Shown: one piece after another, positions 7,827 through 15,304 of the stretch | Position numbering within the stretch: position 1 is the first letter of the stretch | Layout of the letters: the number at the start of each line of letters is the position of its first letter | Assembly: GCA_000435835.1 (NCBI GenBank) | Contig: FR883410.1 | Location: 2,125-36,774 of the forward strand | DNA length: 34,650 nt | Reading direction: 5' to 3' | From: Clostridium sp. CAG:221 | GTDB lineage: Bacteria; Bacillota; Clostridia; Clostridiales; Clostridiaceae | Program-made: the position numbers and the translations under genes | The notes under the pieces: generated by a model | Told to the model about the DNA's origin: nothing | What the model saw: the letters and a program-made list of their open reading frames with translations, nothing else | Database searches by the model: none

Positions 7827-9770
7827 TTATTCTTTCATATTTCTAGCTATAGATTCTTTAAGAAGGCTTATTGCTTCATTCATTGGCATATGTAGCTTAG
7901 CTCCTGCCATATTCATATGACCTCCACCGCCAATTTCTTCTAATACAACTTGCACATTTACATCTCCAATAGAACGTCCGCTTATAGCAACACTTCCATT
8001 TGATTCACTTAAAACAAAGCATACATCTATGCCTGATATATTTAAAAGTTCATCGGCTGCTCTAGCAACAATTACTGTATTAGATGTAGAACTTGGGCAA
8101 ACAGCTATGGCAAGATTATTCTCTACTTCTGCATTCTTAATAGTTTCAGCTATAACTAAATAATCTTCAAAACTATCAGCAAACATCTTTTTAACTTCTA
8201 AAGTATCTGCTCCTAGTTCTCTTAAAAATGCTGCTGCATCAAAAGTCCTCACACCAGATTTAAACTGGAATCCTTTTGTATCCATAACAATACCAGCTAA
8301 AAGCCCTTCTGCCTCTAAAGGCTTTATAACAGGCTTTTTAAGTATATATTGTATTATTTCTGTAACCATTTCTGAAGTTGATGAAGCATATACTTCAATA
8401 TAATTTAATAATGCACCTTCAATAATATCAGGGCTTCTTCTATGATGATCTATAATTATTTTTCTATTAATTTTTTCTACTAAGTCTATATTTTTAACAT
8501 ATCCTTTATTATGAACATCAACAATTATTAAAAGTGATTTATCGTTTATATATTTTTCTGCTTCTTCACCTGTAATAAACATATTGTCATAGGAACTATC
8601 TTTCTTTAATTGCTCTAGATAGTATTCTATGGCATTAATGTCCTGTTCTAATATTATATTACAATTCTTCCCCAATTGCTTGATAGTAGTCCAAAGACCT
8701 ACTGATGCTCCTAAGCAATCCATATCTGGACTCTTGTGACCTATTATAAATACATTGCTGCTTTCAAAAATTAGTTCCTTAATAGCTTGAGATATAACCC
8801 TTGCTCTAACTCTTGTTCTTTTTTCCAGCTCTCTAGTATTTCCACCAAAAAAATGAATCTTGTCATTATTTTTTACAACGACTTGATCTCCACCTCTACC
8901 TAAGGCTAATTCTTTAGCCATTACTGCAAAGTTATAGTTTTCCTGAGGTGAAACTCCCCCTCTTCCAACACCTATACTTAAAGTAACTTCTAATTTATTT
9001 CCTATATCAATACCTGATATTTTTTCTAATATATCAAATTTACAGTTTATTTCATCATTTATGTACTTATCTTGTACTGATAAAACATATTTATTTGATT
9101 CATATTTTACTATCATAGCCTTAAGCTTCTGTCCATATGCATTTATAGCTTTTTCTACTTCTGCCACAAGCATAGGTCTATTACTTTCTTCAGTTCTTTC
9201 CAAAGCTTCTGATAAATTATCTACTTCAATAAGCACTACACTTTCCTTTGTAGCATACAGGTCTCTTAAGTTGCTAACTTCAATAAAATAAACTATATAT
9301 AAATTGTTTGCTTTATCTTCATCATATTTTATTTGATTAGCATATACACTGTAAAATCCTTCTTTAATTTTAACTCGTTGCTTTAAATCTTTATCACATT
9401 TTAATAATTTCTGTAAATCTAAATTTCTTGCTATAGATAAGATACTTTGTTCTTCTATATCTTGATTGCTTAATTCCTTTTTAAATCTCTTATTTCCCCA
9501 TACAATTTCACCATTTTCATGGATTAAAGCAATTGGGTATGACATATCTGAAATATTATCATTTATATTAAGCTTGATTTTTGATGTTATTAAACTCGAT
9601 TGATTATTTTCCTTATTTATATTTATAGTTTCATATAAAATAATGAATAGCATTATTACTAGAAAAATAGTTGCTAGAAAAAAATTATATGTGTAAAAAG
9701 AAATAATACTTGCTGAAATTATTGCAGCACATATTAAAAAAATATTATACTTTTGTAGCTTTTCTTTCAT
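7827..9770 (-). CDS. gdpP: Cyclic-di-AMP phosphodiesterase GdpP
   Basis: A 647-residue membrane-bound enzyme that hydrolyses c-di-AMP to pApA, tuning potassium and osmolyte uptake, wall stress and beta-lactam tolerance. Two hydrophobic segments (about 11-30 and 31-46) anchor it. A PAS-like region (about 70-165) and a degenerate GGDEF domain (about 170-305) follow, then the DHH/DHHA1 catalytic unit. Metal-binding motifs are intact: GHKSPDMD (344-351), DVH (418-420), DHH (441-443), and GGGGHMNMAGAK near 614-625. Length matches the GdpP/YybT family (about 650). RBS AGGAGG lies 6 nt before ATG. It is followed by rplI and lonC without a terminator. Confidence 0.95.
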   Translation of the reverse strand: MKEKLQKYNIFLICAAIISASIISFYTYNFFLATIFLVIMLFIILYETININKENNQSSLITSKIKLNINDNISDMSYPIALIHENGEIVWGNKRFKKELSNQDIEEQSILSIARNLDLQKLLKCDKDLKQRVKIKEGFYSVYANQIKYDEDKANNLYIVYFIEVSNLRDLYATKESVVLIEVDNLSEALERTEESNRPMLVAEVEKAINAYGQKLKAMIVKYESNKYVLSVQDKYINDEINCKFDILEKISGIDIGNKLEVTLSIGVGRGGVSPQENYNFAVMAKELALGRGGDQVVVKNNDKIHFFGGNTRELEKRTRVRARVISQAIKELIFESSNVFIIGHKSPDMDCLGASVGLWTTIKQLGKNCNIILEQDINAIEYYLEQLKKDSSYDNMFITGEEAEKYINDKSLLIIVDVHNKGYVKNIDLVEKINRKIIIDHHRRSPDIIEGALLNYIEVYASSTSEMVTEIIQYILKKPVIKPLEAEGLLAGIVMDTKGFQFKSGVRTFDAAAFLRELGADTLEVKKMFADSFEDYLVIAETIKNAEVENNLAIAVCPSSTSNTVIVARAADELLNISGIDVCFVLSESNGSVAISGRSIGDVNVQVVLEEIGGGGHMNMAGAKLHMPMNEAISLLKESIARNMKE

Positions 9771-9791
9771 TGAAAGCCTCCTAAATTTATA

Positions 9792-10109
9792 TTAATACCT
9801 TTTTTTAAGGTGATTTTGAAGCTTACTTAGATTTTTTCCCTCTTTTTCATATGAATGGCCTTCATTTATCCCAATTTTTAATTTCTTACTCATATCATCA
9901 TCTACTTCATTGCAGCTATACCCTAATTTTTGTGCTAATACGTATAATATTAAAATAGCTCCAGAGATGCAATTTAAAATAGCACCTTGAGCTGCACTAC
10001 TTCCTCTCACTAAAAGAGAATATAATTCACCTATTATACATAATAAATTTGCCTTAAGCTCTTCTATCATTTTCATATTAGCCATAATATTCAAATCCTC
10101 TTTTTTCAC
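9792..10109 (-). CDS. MazG-like family protein
   Basis: A 105-residue helical protein resembling the short clostridial 'MazG-like' family found next to gdpP. It has a predicted long helix (MIEELKANLLCIIGELYSLL), a hydrophobic second helix (AILNCISGAILILYVLAQKLGY) and a basic tail. The full set of MazG metal-binding Glu/Asp residues (EExxE...ExxD) is not obvious, so nucleotide pyrophosphatase activity should not be assumed. The start is GTG at 10109, chosen because GGGAGGGGG lies 5 nt upstream. It lies 21 nt upstream of gdpP and is probably co-transcribed with it. Confidence 0.65.
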   Translation of the reverse strand: MKKEDLNIMANMKMIEELKANLLCIIGELYSLLVRGSSAAQGAILNCISGAILILYVLAQKLGYSCNEVDDDMSKKLKIGINEGHSYEKEGKNLSKLQNHLKKRY

Positions 10110-10159
10110 AACTTCCCCCTCCCTTATACCCTTGTATATTTATTTTAATAATATTTTAT

Positions 10160-10187
10160 AATTTATGCAACTAAATAGATCTGTCAA
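10160..10187 (-). promoter_or_regulatory. Candidate sigma-A promoter for MazG-like-gdpP-rplI-lonC
   Basis: On the - strand, a consensus -35 TTGACA (10182-10187) is followed after 16 nt by TAAATT (10160-10165). The -35 is perfect and the -10 weak. It lies just downstream of the rpsR terminator, where a new transcription unit is expected. Confidence 0.5.
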
Positions 10188-10230
10188 TTACATAATATGT
10201 AAATTTCTTATTTTTTATAAAAAAAATAAA

Positions 10231-10252
10231 AGTCCCTGAAAAATCAGGGACT
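10231..10252 (-). terminator. Intrinsic terminator of rpsF-ssb-rpsR
   Basis: A 9-bp perfect stem AGTCCCTGA / TCAGGGACT with an AAAA loop is followed on the - strand by a long T-rich tract. It lies 14 nt past the rpsR stop. Confidence 0.92.
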
Positions 10253-10265
10253 CCTAAACTCATTA

Positions 10266-10508
10266 CTATTCAGTTGTGAATGGTAATAAAGCTATATTTC
10301 TTGATCTCTTTATTGAAGAAGTTAATTCTCTTTGGTGCTTAGCACAAGTTCCAGAAATTCTTCTTGGAAGAATCTTACCTCTTTCAGTAACGAATTTTCT
10401 TAATTTGTTAACATCTTTGTAATCTATTGATTCAGCTTTGTCAACACAGAAAGCACATACTTTTCTCTTAGATCTTCTCATTTTTCCGTTTCTTTTCATA
10501 TCTCTCAT
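10266..10508 (-). CDS. rpsR: 30S ribosomal protein S18
   Basis: An 80-residue small-subunit protein that pairs with S6 on the platform. Seen: CAFC near the N-terminus (a C+ type S18 that can hold zinc), DYKDVNKLRKF, and the signature PRRISGTCAKHQRELTSSIKR. The frame stays open 20 codons upstream into the end of ssb, but AGGAGG lies 8 nt before the ATG at 10508 and gives a normal S18 length. Last gene of rpsF-ssb-rpsR, followed by a strong terminator. Confidence 0.96.
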   Translation of the reverse strand: MRDMKRNGKMRRSKRKVCAFCVDKAESIDYKDVNKLRKFVTERGKILPRRISGTCAKHQRELTSSIKRSRNIALLPFTTE

Positions 10509-10545
10509 CTGTCTTACCTCCTTTTTAATAAAATTAGATATTTCC

Positions 10546-11004
10546 TTAGAATGGCATATCTCCATCATCTACTGGAGTCATGTCATTGTCAAAGCCCATT
10601 CCGCCGAATACATCATCTGCAGAATGTGAATAATCAGAACCGCCACTATTAAATGAACTACTATTATTACTTCCTCCATTACCTCTTGATAAGAAGGATA
10701 CACCATTAAATGTATCAGCAACAACTTCAGTTACATATCTCTTAGTGCCATCTTTTGCATCATAAGATCTAGTTGTAATTCTACCACTTATAGCAATTTG
10801 ACTACCTTTACTCATGTATTGAGCAGTGTTTTCAGCTTGCTTTCCCCATATTACTACAGGAATAAAGTCAGCAGATTTTTCACCAGTCTTACTGTTGTAA
10901 TTATCAATTGCTAATGTTAAGGTGGTAACAGCCGTTCCATTACCAGGAGTATATCTTAGTTCTGGATCTTTTGTTAATCTTCCTATAAGTATTACCTTAT
11001 TCAT
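10546..11004 (-). CDS. ssb: Single-stranded DNA-binding protein
   Basis: A 152-residue SSB. The N-terminal OB fold (about 1-105) starts MNKVILIGRLTKDPELRYT and contains FIPVVIWGKQAENTAQYMSKG. A low-complexity Ser/Gly/Asn linker follows, ending in the acidic tip DDGDMPF that docks SSB partners such as PriA and RecO. RBS AGGTGG lies 8 nt before ATG. The middle position in rpsF-ssb-rpsR is the classic Firmicute arrangement, tying SSB supply to ribosomal protein expression. Confidence 0.97.
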   Translation of the reverse strand: MNKVILIGRLTKDPELRYTPGNGTAVTTLTLAIDNYNSKTGEKSADFIPVVIWGKQAENTAQYMSKGSQIAISGRITTRSYDAKDGTKRYVTEVVADTFNGVSFLSRGNGGSNNSSSFNSGGSDYSHSADDVFGGMGFDNDMTPVDDGDMPF

Positions 11005-11020
11005 TTAAAACACCACCTAA

Positions 11021-11308
11021 TTAGTTTTCTTGTTTAACAACAATATGTCTTATAACACCATCAGTAATTCTGAATACTCTATCTAATTCTTTTGGTAATT
11101 CAGTGTTAGCTTCAAAATTTATTAAAGTATAGAAACCTTCGTTAACTTTTGCGATTTCGTAAGCAAGCTTTCTCTTACCCCAGAAATCTACGTTTTCTAC
11201 AGTTCCTCCACCATTTTCTATAACACCTTTGAACTTTTCGATGTTAGCTTTAACAGCCTCTTCATCTAATGATGGGTGTAATATAAATATAGTTTCGTAC
11301 TTTCTCAT
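11021..11308 (-). CDS. rpsF: 30S ribosomal protein S6
   Basis: A 95-residue S6 (MRKYETIFILHPSLDEEAV) with the expected ferredoxin-like pattern and conserved VDFWGKRKLAYEI. Three starts are possible: a GTG inside the Shine-Dalgarno, an ATG at 11311 and an ATG at 11308. AGGAGG is 5 nt from the former ATG and 8 nt from the latter, and MRKYE is the family's usual N-terminus, so 11308 is chosen. The leader carries an S6:S18-type regulatory hairpin, so the operon is probably controlled by its own first and third products. Confidence 0.96.
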   Translation of the reverse strand: MRKYETIFILHPSLDEEAVKANIEKFKGVIENGGGTVENVDFWGKRKLAYEIAKVNEGFYTLINFEANTELPKELDRVFRITDGVIRHIVVKQEN

Positions 11309-11322
11309 CATTTTCACCTCCT

Positions 11323-11359
11323 CCCCTCGGACTCACGGCTACACTTTGTGTAGCAGGGA
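11323..11359 (-). promoter_or_regulatory. S6:S18-binding leader motif of rpsF
   Basis: In the 5' UTR on the - strand, an outer stem (TCCCT at 11355-11359 with AGGGG at 11323-11327) encloses an inner hairpin CTACAC-AAA-GTGTAG (11339-11353). A CCG bulge (11336-11338) follows immediately. The conserved CCG next to a hairpin is the hallmark of the S6:S18-binding rpsF leader described in many bacteria, where the complex represses its own operon. The motif ends just before the Shine-Dalgarno. Confidence 0.65.
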
Positions 11360-11371
11360 TTACAATTTAAA

Positions 11372-11400
11372 ATTTTATCACTATAAATATTTATTTTCAA
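11372..11400 (-). promoter_or_regulatory. Sigma-A promoter of rpsF-ssb-rpsR
   Basis: On the - strand, -35 TTGAAA (11395-11400), 17 nt, -10 TAAAAT (11372-11377) directly preceded by TGA, an extended -10. Expected start near 11365, just upstream of the S6:S18 motif. Confidence 0.82.
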
Positions 11401-11422
11401 GTTTTTTTTATTTATTTTGCTT

Positions 11423-11605
11423 TTATTTTATAACCTTTTTTGCTTCTTTTTGGAACTTTACCCTTGGAAGCATCACTATTCGCCCACAACCTACACATTT
11501 TATTTTAATATCAGCACCTAGCCTTATTACTTCAAATTCTTTGCTACCACAAGGATGTTGCTTTTTCATTTCTACTATATCTCCAATATCAAACTTATCT
11601 ATCAT
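11423..11605 (-). CDS. DUF951 family small protein (YyzM-like)
   Basis: A 60-residue protein matching DUF951: FDIGDIVEMKKQHPCGSKEFEVIRLGADIKIKC followed by GCGRIVMLPRVKF. Three cysteines (HPCG and CVGC) and the beta-rich, S1/SH3-like pattern suggest a small nucleic-acid- or metal-binding domain, but function is unknown. The family commonly lies beside rpsF or parB in Firmicutes. RBS AAGGAGGG lies before ATG. It follows DUF3343 by 23 nt, probably in one transcript. Confidence 0.85.
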   Translation of the reverse strand: MIDKFDIGDIVEMKKQHPCGSKEFEVIRLGADIKIKCVGCGRIVMLPRVKFQKEAKKVIK

Positions 11606-11628
11606 TTTCTAGCCCTCCTTTTTACTAC

Positions 11629-11868
11629 TTATCTTACCATTGAATACTCATTATTTTCTCTCTTATATATATTCTTATAAGACATATTTCCTTCATTTAT
11701 TACTTTATTTACTGATTCTTCATCATCTAATCTTACACATAAGCCACAGCTTTGAGTTATTGAAGTTGGTGTAGGCATCATTCTAAATGATAATCCCATT
11801 TCTTTCACAGCTTTTTCTCCACTCATAGCATCCAACGTATTTTTAAATACTATTATATAATATTTCAT
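11629..11868 (-). CDS. DUF3343 (putative Se/S carrier-like) protein
   Basis: A 79-residue protein of the DUF3343 family, annotated elsewhere as a putative Se/S carrier-like protein. It starts MKYYIIVFKNTLDAMSGEKA and contains the conserved TPTSITQSCGLCVRL with two cysteines (C-G-L-C), the presumed chalcogen-carrying site. An ATG eight codons upstream is possible, but GGGAGTGA lies between the two and positions the ATG at 11868. It is divergent from the class V aminotransferase gene at 12043, which belongs to the cysteine desulfurase/selenocysteine lyase superfamily, so a shared sulfur or selenium role is plausible but inferred. Confidence 0.8.
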   Translation of the reverse strand: MKYYIIVFKNTLDAMSGEKAVKEMGLSFRMMPTPTSITQSCGLCVRLDDEESVNKVINEGNMSYKNIYKRENNEYSMVR

Positions 11869-11920
11869 CTTTATATCACTCCCTGATGGCATATTTACAG
11901 TTCTTTAATACTCATAGTAT

Positions 11921-11949
11921 ATTATACTTATTTTTCAATATATACAAAA
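11921..11949 (-). promoter_or_regulatory. Candidate promoter of DUF3343-DUF951
   Basis: On the - strand, a consensus -10 TATAAT (11921-11926) lies 17 nt from a weak -35 TTTTGT (11944-11949). Placed about 50 nt before the DUF3343 ATG. No convincing promoter was found for the divergent aminotransferase gene. Confidence 0.4.
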
Positions 11950-12042
11950 TATTTTGCTATTGATTTTTTAAATTTTTCTTCTATCATAATTTATAAAGGA
12001 AATTTTTTGATTTTTATATTAATATACTTTAAGGAGTTTTTT

Positions 12043-13197
12043 ATGAATGTTTATTTAGATAATGCTAGTACTTCTTTCCCTAAACCTAAAGCTGTATGCG
12101 ATTCTATGTATAATTTTATAGCTAATATTGGTGGAAACAGTGGACGTTCTAATCATACCAATGCTTTAGAGTCAAATAGATATGTATTTGATACAAGAGA
12201 AAACATTGCTTCATTTTTTAACTTTCCTAAGATAGAAAATGTAGTCTTTACCAATAATATAACCTCATCACTTAATATACTTATTAACGGTATATTAAAA
12301 AAAGGAGATCATGTAATTACTTCTTCTATAGAACATAATTCTGTTATAAGACCTCTATGGAATTTGAAAGAAGCTAATATTATTGACTTAGATATAGCAG
12401 AAGCAAATAGTTTAGGTATACTTAGCGTAGAAAGTATTAATAAGCTAATAAAGCCTAATACAAAGCTTATTGTCCTAACTCATGCTTCTAATGTCATAGG
12501 ATCTATTCAACCTATAAAGGAAATAGGAGAACTTTGTAAGAAAAATAATATATTCTTTATTTTAGATAGTGCTCAAAGTGCTGGTGTACTTCCTGTAGAT
12601 TTTGCAGAATTCAACTTAAGTGCTTTAGCTTTTACAGGTCATAAGAGTTTACTTGGACCTCAAGGTATCGGTGGTTTTATTATAAGTGATGAACTTAATG
12701 AAATATGTGAGCCATTTATATTAGGTGGTACTGGTAGCCTTTCTCATGCACTAAGTCAGCCAGACTTCTTACCTGATAAATTTGAATCTGGTACATTAAA
12801 TATTCCTGGAATAGTAGGTTTAAATGAAGGCATTAAATTTATTAAAAAAGAAGGCATTGAAAACATATATGAACATAACAGCTCTTTAAGAAAATATCTT
12901 ATAGATGAAATGGCTAATATGCCAAACTATAAAATATATGGTGATTTATCTCCTGAAAGAGGAACCACTTGTATATCATTTTCCCATAACAAGCTAGATA
13001 TAAGTGAATTATCATACATATTGGACTCTGATTTCAACATAAGTAATAGAAGCGGTCTTCACTGCTCTCCACTTGCTCATAAAACCATAGGTACATATCC
13101 TAATGGAACTATCAGATTCAGTATTGGTTATTTCAATACCATGGAAGAAATTAAATATGTCATCGATAGCTTAAATAAAATTAATAAATTATATTAG
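12043..13197 (+). CDS. Class V aminotransferase, cysteine desulfurase family
   Basis: A 384-residue PLP enzyme of the cysteine desulfurase/selenocysteine lyase superfamily (the group related to NifS/SufS but outside both). Seen: MNVYLDNASTSFPKPKAV, the PLP-stacking His in SSIEHNS (H98), Asp175 and Gln178 in FILDSAQSAG, the Schiff-base Lys201 in FTGHKSLLGPQG, and a Cys in RSGLHCSPLAHK where desulfurases carry the acceptor Cys. The start at 12043 is set by AAGGAG 6 nt upstream. It points toward the origin, against the surrounding genes, and is followed by yyaC on the same strand 88 nt downstream. Substrate unknown; divergent from DUF3343. Confidence 0.88.
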   Translation: MNVYLDNASTSFPKPKAVCDSMYNFIANIGGNSGRSNHTNALESNRYVFDTRENIASFFNFPKIENVVFTNNITSSLNILINGILKKGDHVITSSIEHNSVIRPLWNLKEANIIDLDIAEANSLGILSVESINKLIKPNTKLIVLTHASNVIGSIQPIKEIGELCKKNNIFFILDSAQSAGVLPVDFAEFNLSALAFTGHKSLLGPQGIGGFIISDELNEICEPFILGGTGSLSHALSQPDFLPDKFESGTLNIPGIVGLNEGIKFIKKEGIENIYEHNSSLRKYLIDEMANMPNYKIYGDLSPERGTTCISFSHNKLDISELSYILDSDFNISNRSGLHCSPLAHKTIGTYPNGTIRFSIGYFNTMEEIKYVIDSLNKINKLY

Positions 13198-13285
13198 AAA
13201 TAATTTTTATTGAATACTATGTTTTTCTAATGCCCATAATCATAAATAATGAAATTGTTTTGAAATTATTTATAGGAGGTATTAA

Positions 13286-13828
13286 ATGAAAGATATGTGT
13301 TGTATTGATGCTTTTTCTCCCACTTCAAGTTCGGAAATCAAGGCATATTTCATGGAAAACTTAAAGCCTATTATGGATGAAAATAGAGACATAATTTTTT
13401 TATGTATTGGCACTGATAGAAGCACTGGAGATTCTTTGGGTCCATTAATTGGTTATAAATTAAAGTCAATTATTTCCAAAAAATTATATATATATGGTTC
13501 CTTAGAAAGTCCTATTCATGCCACAAACATATTGACTATATTAGATAAGATTAAAGCTAATTTTAATAATCCCTATATAGTTGCCATAGATGCTGCATTA
13601 GGTTCAGTTAATAATATTGGCAAGGTTATTATTGAAAATAAGCCCTTAGCACCAGGAGCTGCCTTTAATAAATCCCTACCAGCCATAGGTAATATGTCTA
13701 TTAAAGGTATTGTAAATATTTCTGGTGGTATGGATTTTACCTTGTTACAAAATACAAGATTGTATACTGTTATGACCTTGGCTGATTCTATTTCAAATGG
13801 TATAAGCTTATTTTCTAAATCAGTATAA
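13286..13828 (+). CDS. yyaC: Sporulation protein YyaC (DUF1256, GPR-related fold)
   Basis: A 180-residue member of the YyaC family, related to the spore germination protease GPR and found in endospore formers. Seen: FLCIGTDRSTGDSLGPLIG, with the acidic residues typical of the hydrogenase-maturation/GPR protease fold, VAIDAALG, the Pro/Ala-rich KPLAPGAAFNKSLPAIG, and a C-terminal hydrophobic helix. RBS AGGAGG lies 6 nt before ATG. The biochemical role is not established in the family. No clear sigma-F, sigma-E or sigma-G promoter was recognised in the 88 nt upstream. It converges on the DUF4446 gene, with a shared terminator. Confidence 0.9.
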   Translation: MKDMCCIDAFSPTSSSEIKAYFMENLKPIMDENRDIIFLCIGTDRSTGDSLGPLIGYKLKSIISKKLYIYGSLESPIHATNILTILDKIKANFNNPYIVAIDAALGSVNNIGKVIIENKPLAPGAAFNKSLPAIGNMSIKGIVNISGGMDFTLLQNTRLYTVMTLADSISNGISLFSKSV

Positions 13829-13870
13829 AAAAAATCTGTATCAAGCTTCTTAGTTTGATACAGATTTTTT
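13829..13870. terminator. Bidirectional terminator between yyaC and DUF4446
   Basis: A 16-bp perfect inverted repeat (13829-13844 and 13855-13870; core TCTGTATCAA / TTGATACAGA) has A-runs and T-runs at both ends and a 10-nt loop. It fits termination in both directions for two convergent genes. Confidence 0.92.
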
Positions 13871-13874
13871 CATA

Positions 13875-14375
13875 TTATTCTTTGCTCATTGCTTCATTTA
13901 AAACATGTAATTCTTCTTCTGATAATTCATATCTAGATATACCTTTATCTATTGGCTTCGCATAAGTAGTACTGTCTTGTCTGCTATAAATACCTGTTAA
14001 AACAATACCATCATTATGTGAATCTAAAAGTGCAATAGAAAAGCTTAAATCACTTCCTACATCCTCAAAAGCCTTATATCTCATTATTGCTACTTTATTA
14101 ACACATCCCTTTAATGCTTCTTCAAATCCATTTGTGATTTCTAATGATTTTTGAGAATTTTCTACTGCTTCTTCAATTCTATCTAAATTACTATTTATAA
14201 GTTCTTCGATATTTCTTCCTTTAGATCCGCGCATCATCTTTTTATATCTTTTATTAACCTTGCTTACTGATATCATTAATATTATTGTAATTAAAAATAA
14301 TAATATTGTGATTACTGCTAATCCTAAAACTATAAAAATCGAATATTCATTAACAATATTTAATATGTTATCCAT
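13875..14375 (-). CDS. DUF4446 family membrane protein
   Basis: A 166-residue protein with one N-terminal transmembrane helix (about 13-37, IVLGLAVITILLFLITIILM). A basic stretch (KVNKRYKKMMRGSKG), a coiled-coil-like helix (45-85) and a soluble C-terminal domain with NKVAIMRYKAFEDVGSDLSFSIALLD and GIVLTGIYSRQDSTTYAKP follow. This is the DUF4446 pattern; the gene lies directly after parB in many clostridia. Function unknown; membrane location and conserved linkage suggest a link to chromosome segregation or division, but that is inference. The 38-nt gap to parB contains a perfect parS site, and a weak RBS (AAGGAAG) precedes ATG. Confidence 0.85.
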   Translation of the reverse strand: MDNILNIVNEYSIFIVLGLAVITILLFLITIILMISVSKVNKRYKKMMRGSKGRNIEELINSNLDRIEEAVENSQKSLEITNGFEEALKGCVNKVAIMRYKAFEDVGSDLSFSIALLDSHNDGIVLTGIYSRQDSTTYAKPIDKGISRYELSEEELHVLNEAMSKE

Positions 14376-14397
14376 TTGTTTATTTTCTTCCTTTCAA

Positions 14398-14413
14398 TGT
14401 TTCACGTGAAACA
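14398..14413. promoter_or_regulatory. parS: parS site 1
   Basis: A perfect 16-bp palindrome, TGTTTCACGTGAAACA, identical to the consensus bacterial parS bound by ParB. It abuts the parB stop codon and lies in the parB-DUF4446 gap. Confidence 0.97.
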
Positions 14414-15292
14414 CTATAACTTAATTATATCTAGTATTCTTTGTAAATCCTCATCTGAATAATATTCAATCTCTATTTTCCCTTTATTATTTTTATTGCT
14501 TATATTTACCTTAGTTCCAAAATATCCTTGTAATCTTTCTGTAATATCTTTATAATATGGATTTAATTTGTTTTTATCTTCTTTCTTTTGAGGCTTAGAA
14601 GTTTTCTTTTCCTTGCAATCCTTCATAAATTTTTCAAGCTCACGTACTGATAATTTATCATCTATAACTTTTTGTGCTATTTCACACTGTAGCTTAGCAT
14701 CATTTATTGAAAGTAAGGCTCTTCCATGTCCCTCTGAAATCACACCTTCAATTAGATATTGCTTTACACCTTCAGAAAGATTTAATAATCTCATGGTATT
14801 AGTTATAGCCGTTCTTGACTTTCCAAGTCTCTTACTTAGCTCTTCCTGTGTCAGATTAAACTCTGATATAAGCTTCTTATATGCATTTGCTTCTTCAATT
14901 GCATTTAAGTCTTGTCTTTGTATATTTTCAATTAAGGATATTTCCATAACCTGCTTATCTGTCAAATCCATAATTATTGAAGGAACTTCTTTTAATCCTA
15001 TAAGTTTCGCAGCTCTCCAACGTCTTTCTCCTGCCACAATAACATACTTGCTATCTACTTTTCTTAATATAATAGGCTGTATAATTCCGTTATGTTTAAT
15101 AGACTCAGCCAATTCCAATATCTTTTCATCATCGAAAAGCTTTCTTGGCTGTTCATTATTATTTTTTATTAAGTTAATATCAATAAGTGCTACTCCATCT
15201 TTATTCTTTTCTTTCTTACTATTAATATTATTAGATACTTCTTCTGGAATTAAAGCATTTAATCCCTTGCCTAACCCAAATTTCTTGCTCAT
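14414..15292 (-). CDS. parB: Chromosome-partitioning protein ParB (Spo0J)
   Basis: A 292-residue CTPase DNA clamp that loads at parS, spreads, and recruits condensin to organise the origin. Seen: the N-terminal GLGKGLNALIP box that stimulates ParA, the CTP-binding NNNEQPRKLF and AGERRWRAAKLIG motifs, ENIQRQDLNAIEEA, the helix-turn-helix LTQEELSKRLGKSRTAITN, and a C-terminal dimerisation domain after a Lys-rich linker. In the DNA-recognition region the residues at the positions that set specificity are Arg, Thr, Asn and Gly, near the ParB/parS pattern. It is 12 nt after parA and forms an operon with it. Confidence 0.96.
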   Translation of the reverse strand: MSKKFGLGKGLNALIPEEVSNNINSKKEKNKDGVALIDINLIKNNNEQPRKLFDDEKILELAESIKHNGIIQPIILRKVDSKYVIVAGERRWRAAKLIGLKEVPSIIMDLTDKQVMEISLIENIQRQDLNAIEEANAYKKLISEFNLTQEELSKRLGKSRTAITNTMRLLNLSEGVKQYLIEGVISEGHGRALLSINDAKLQCEIAQKVIDDKLSVRELEKFMKDCKEKKTSKPQKKEDKNKLNPYYKDITERLQGYFGTKVNISNKNNKGKIEIEYYSDEDLQRILDIIKL

Positions 15293-15304
15293 AATATCAC
15301 CTTT

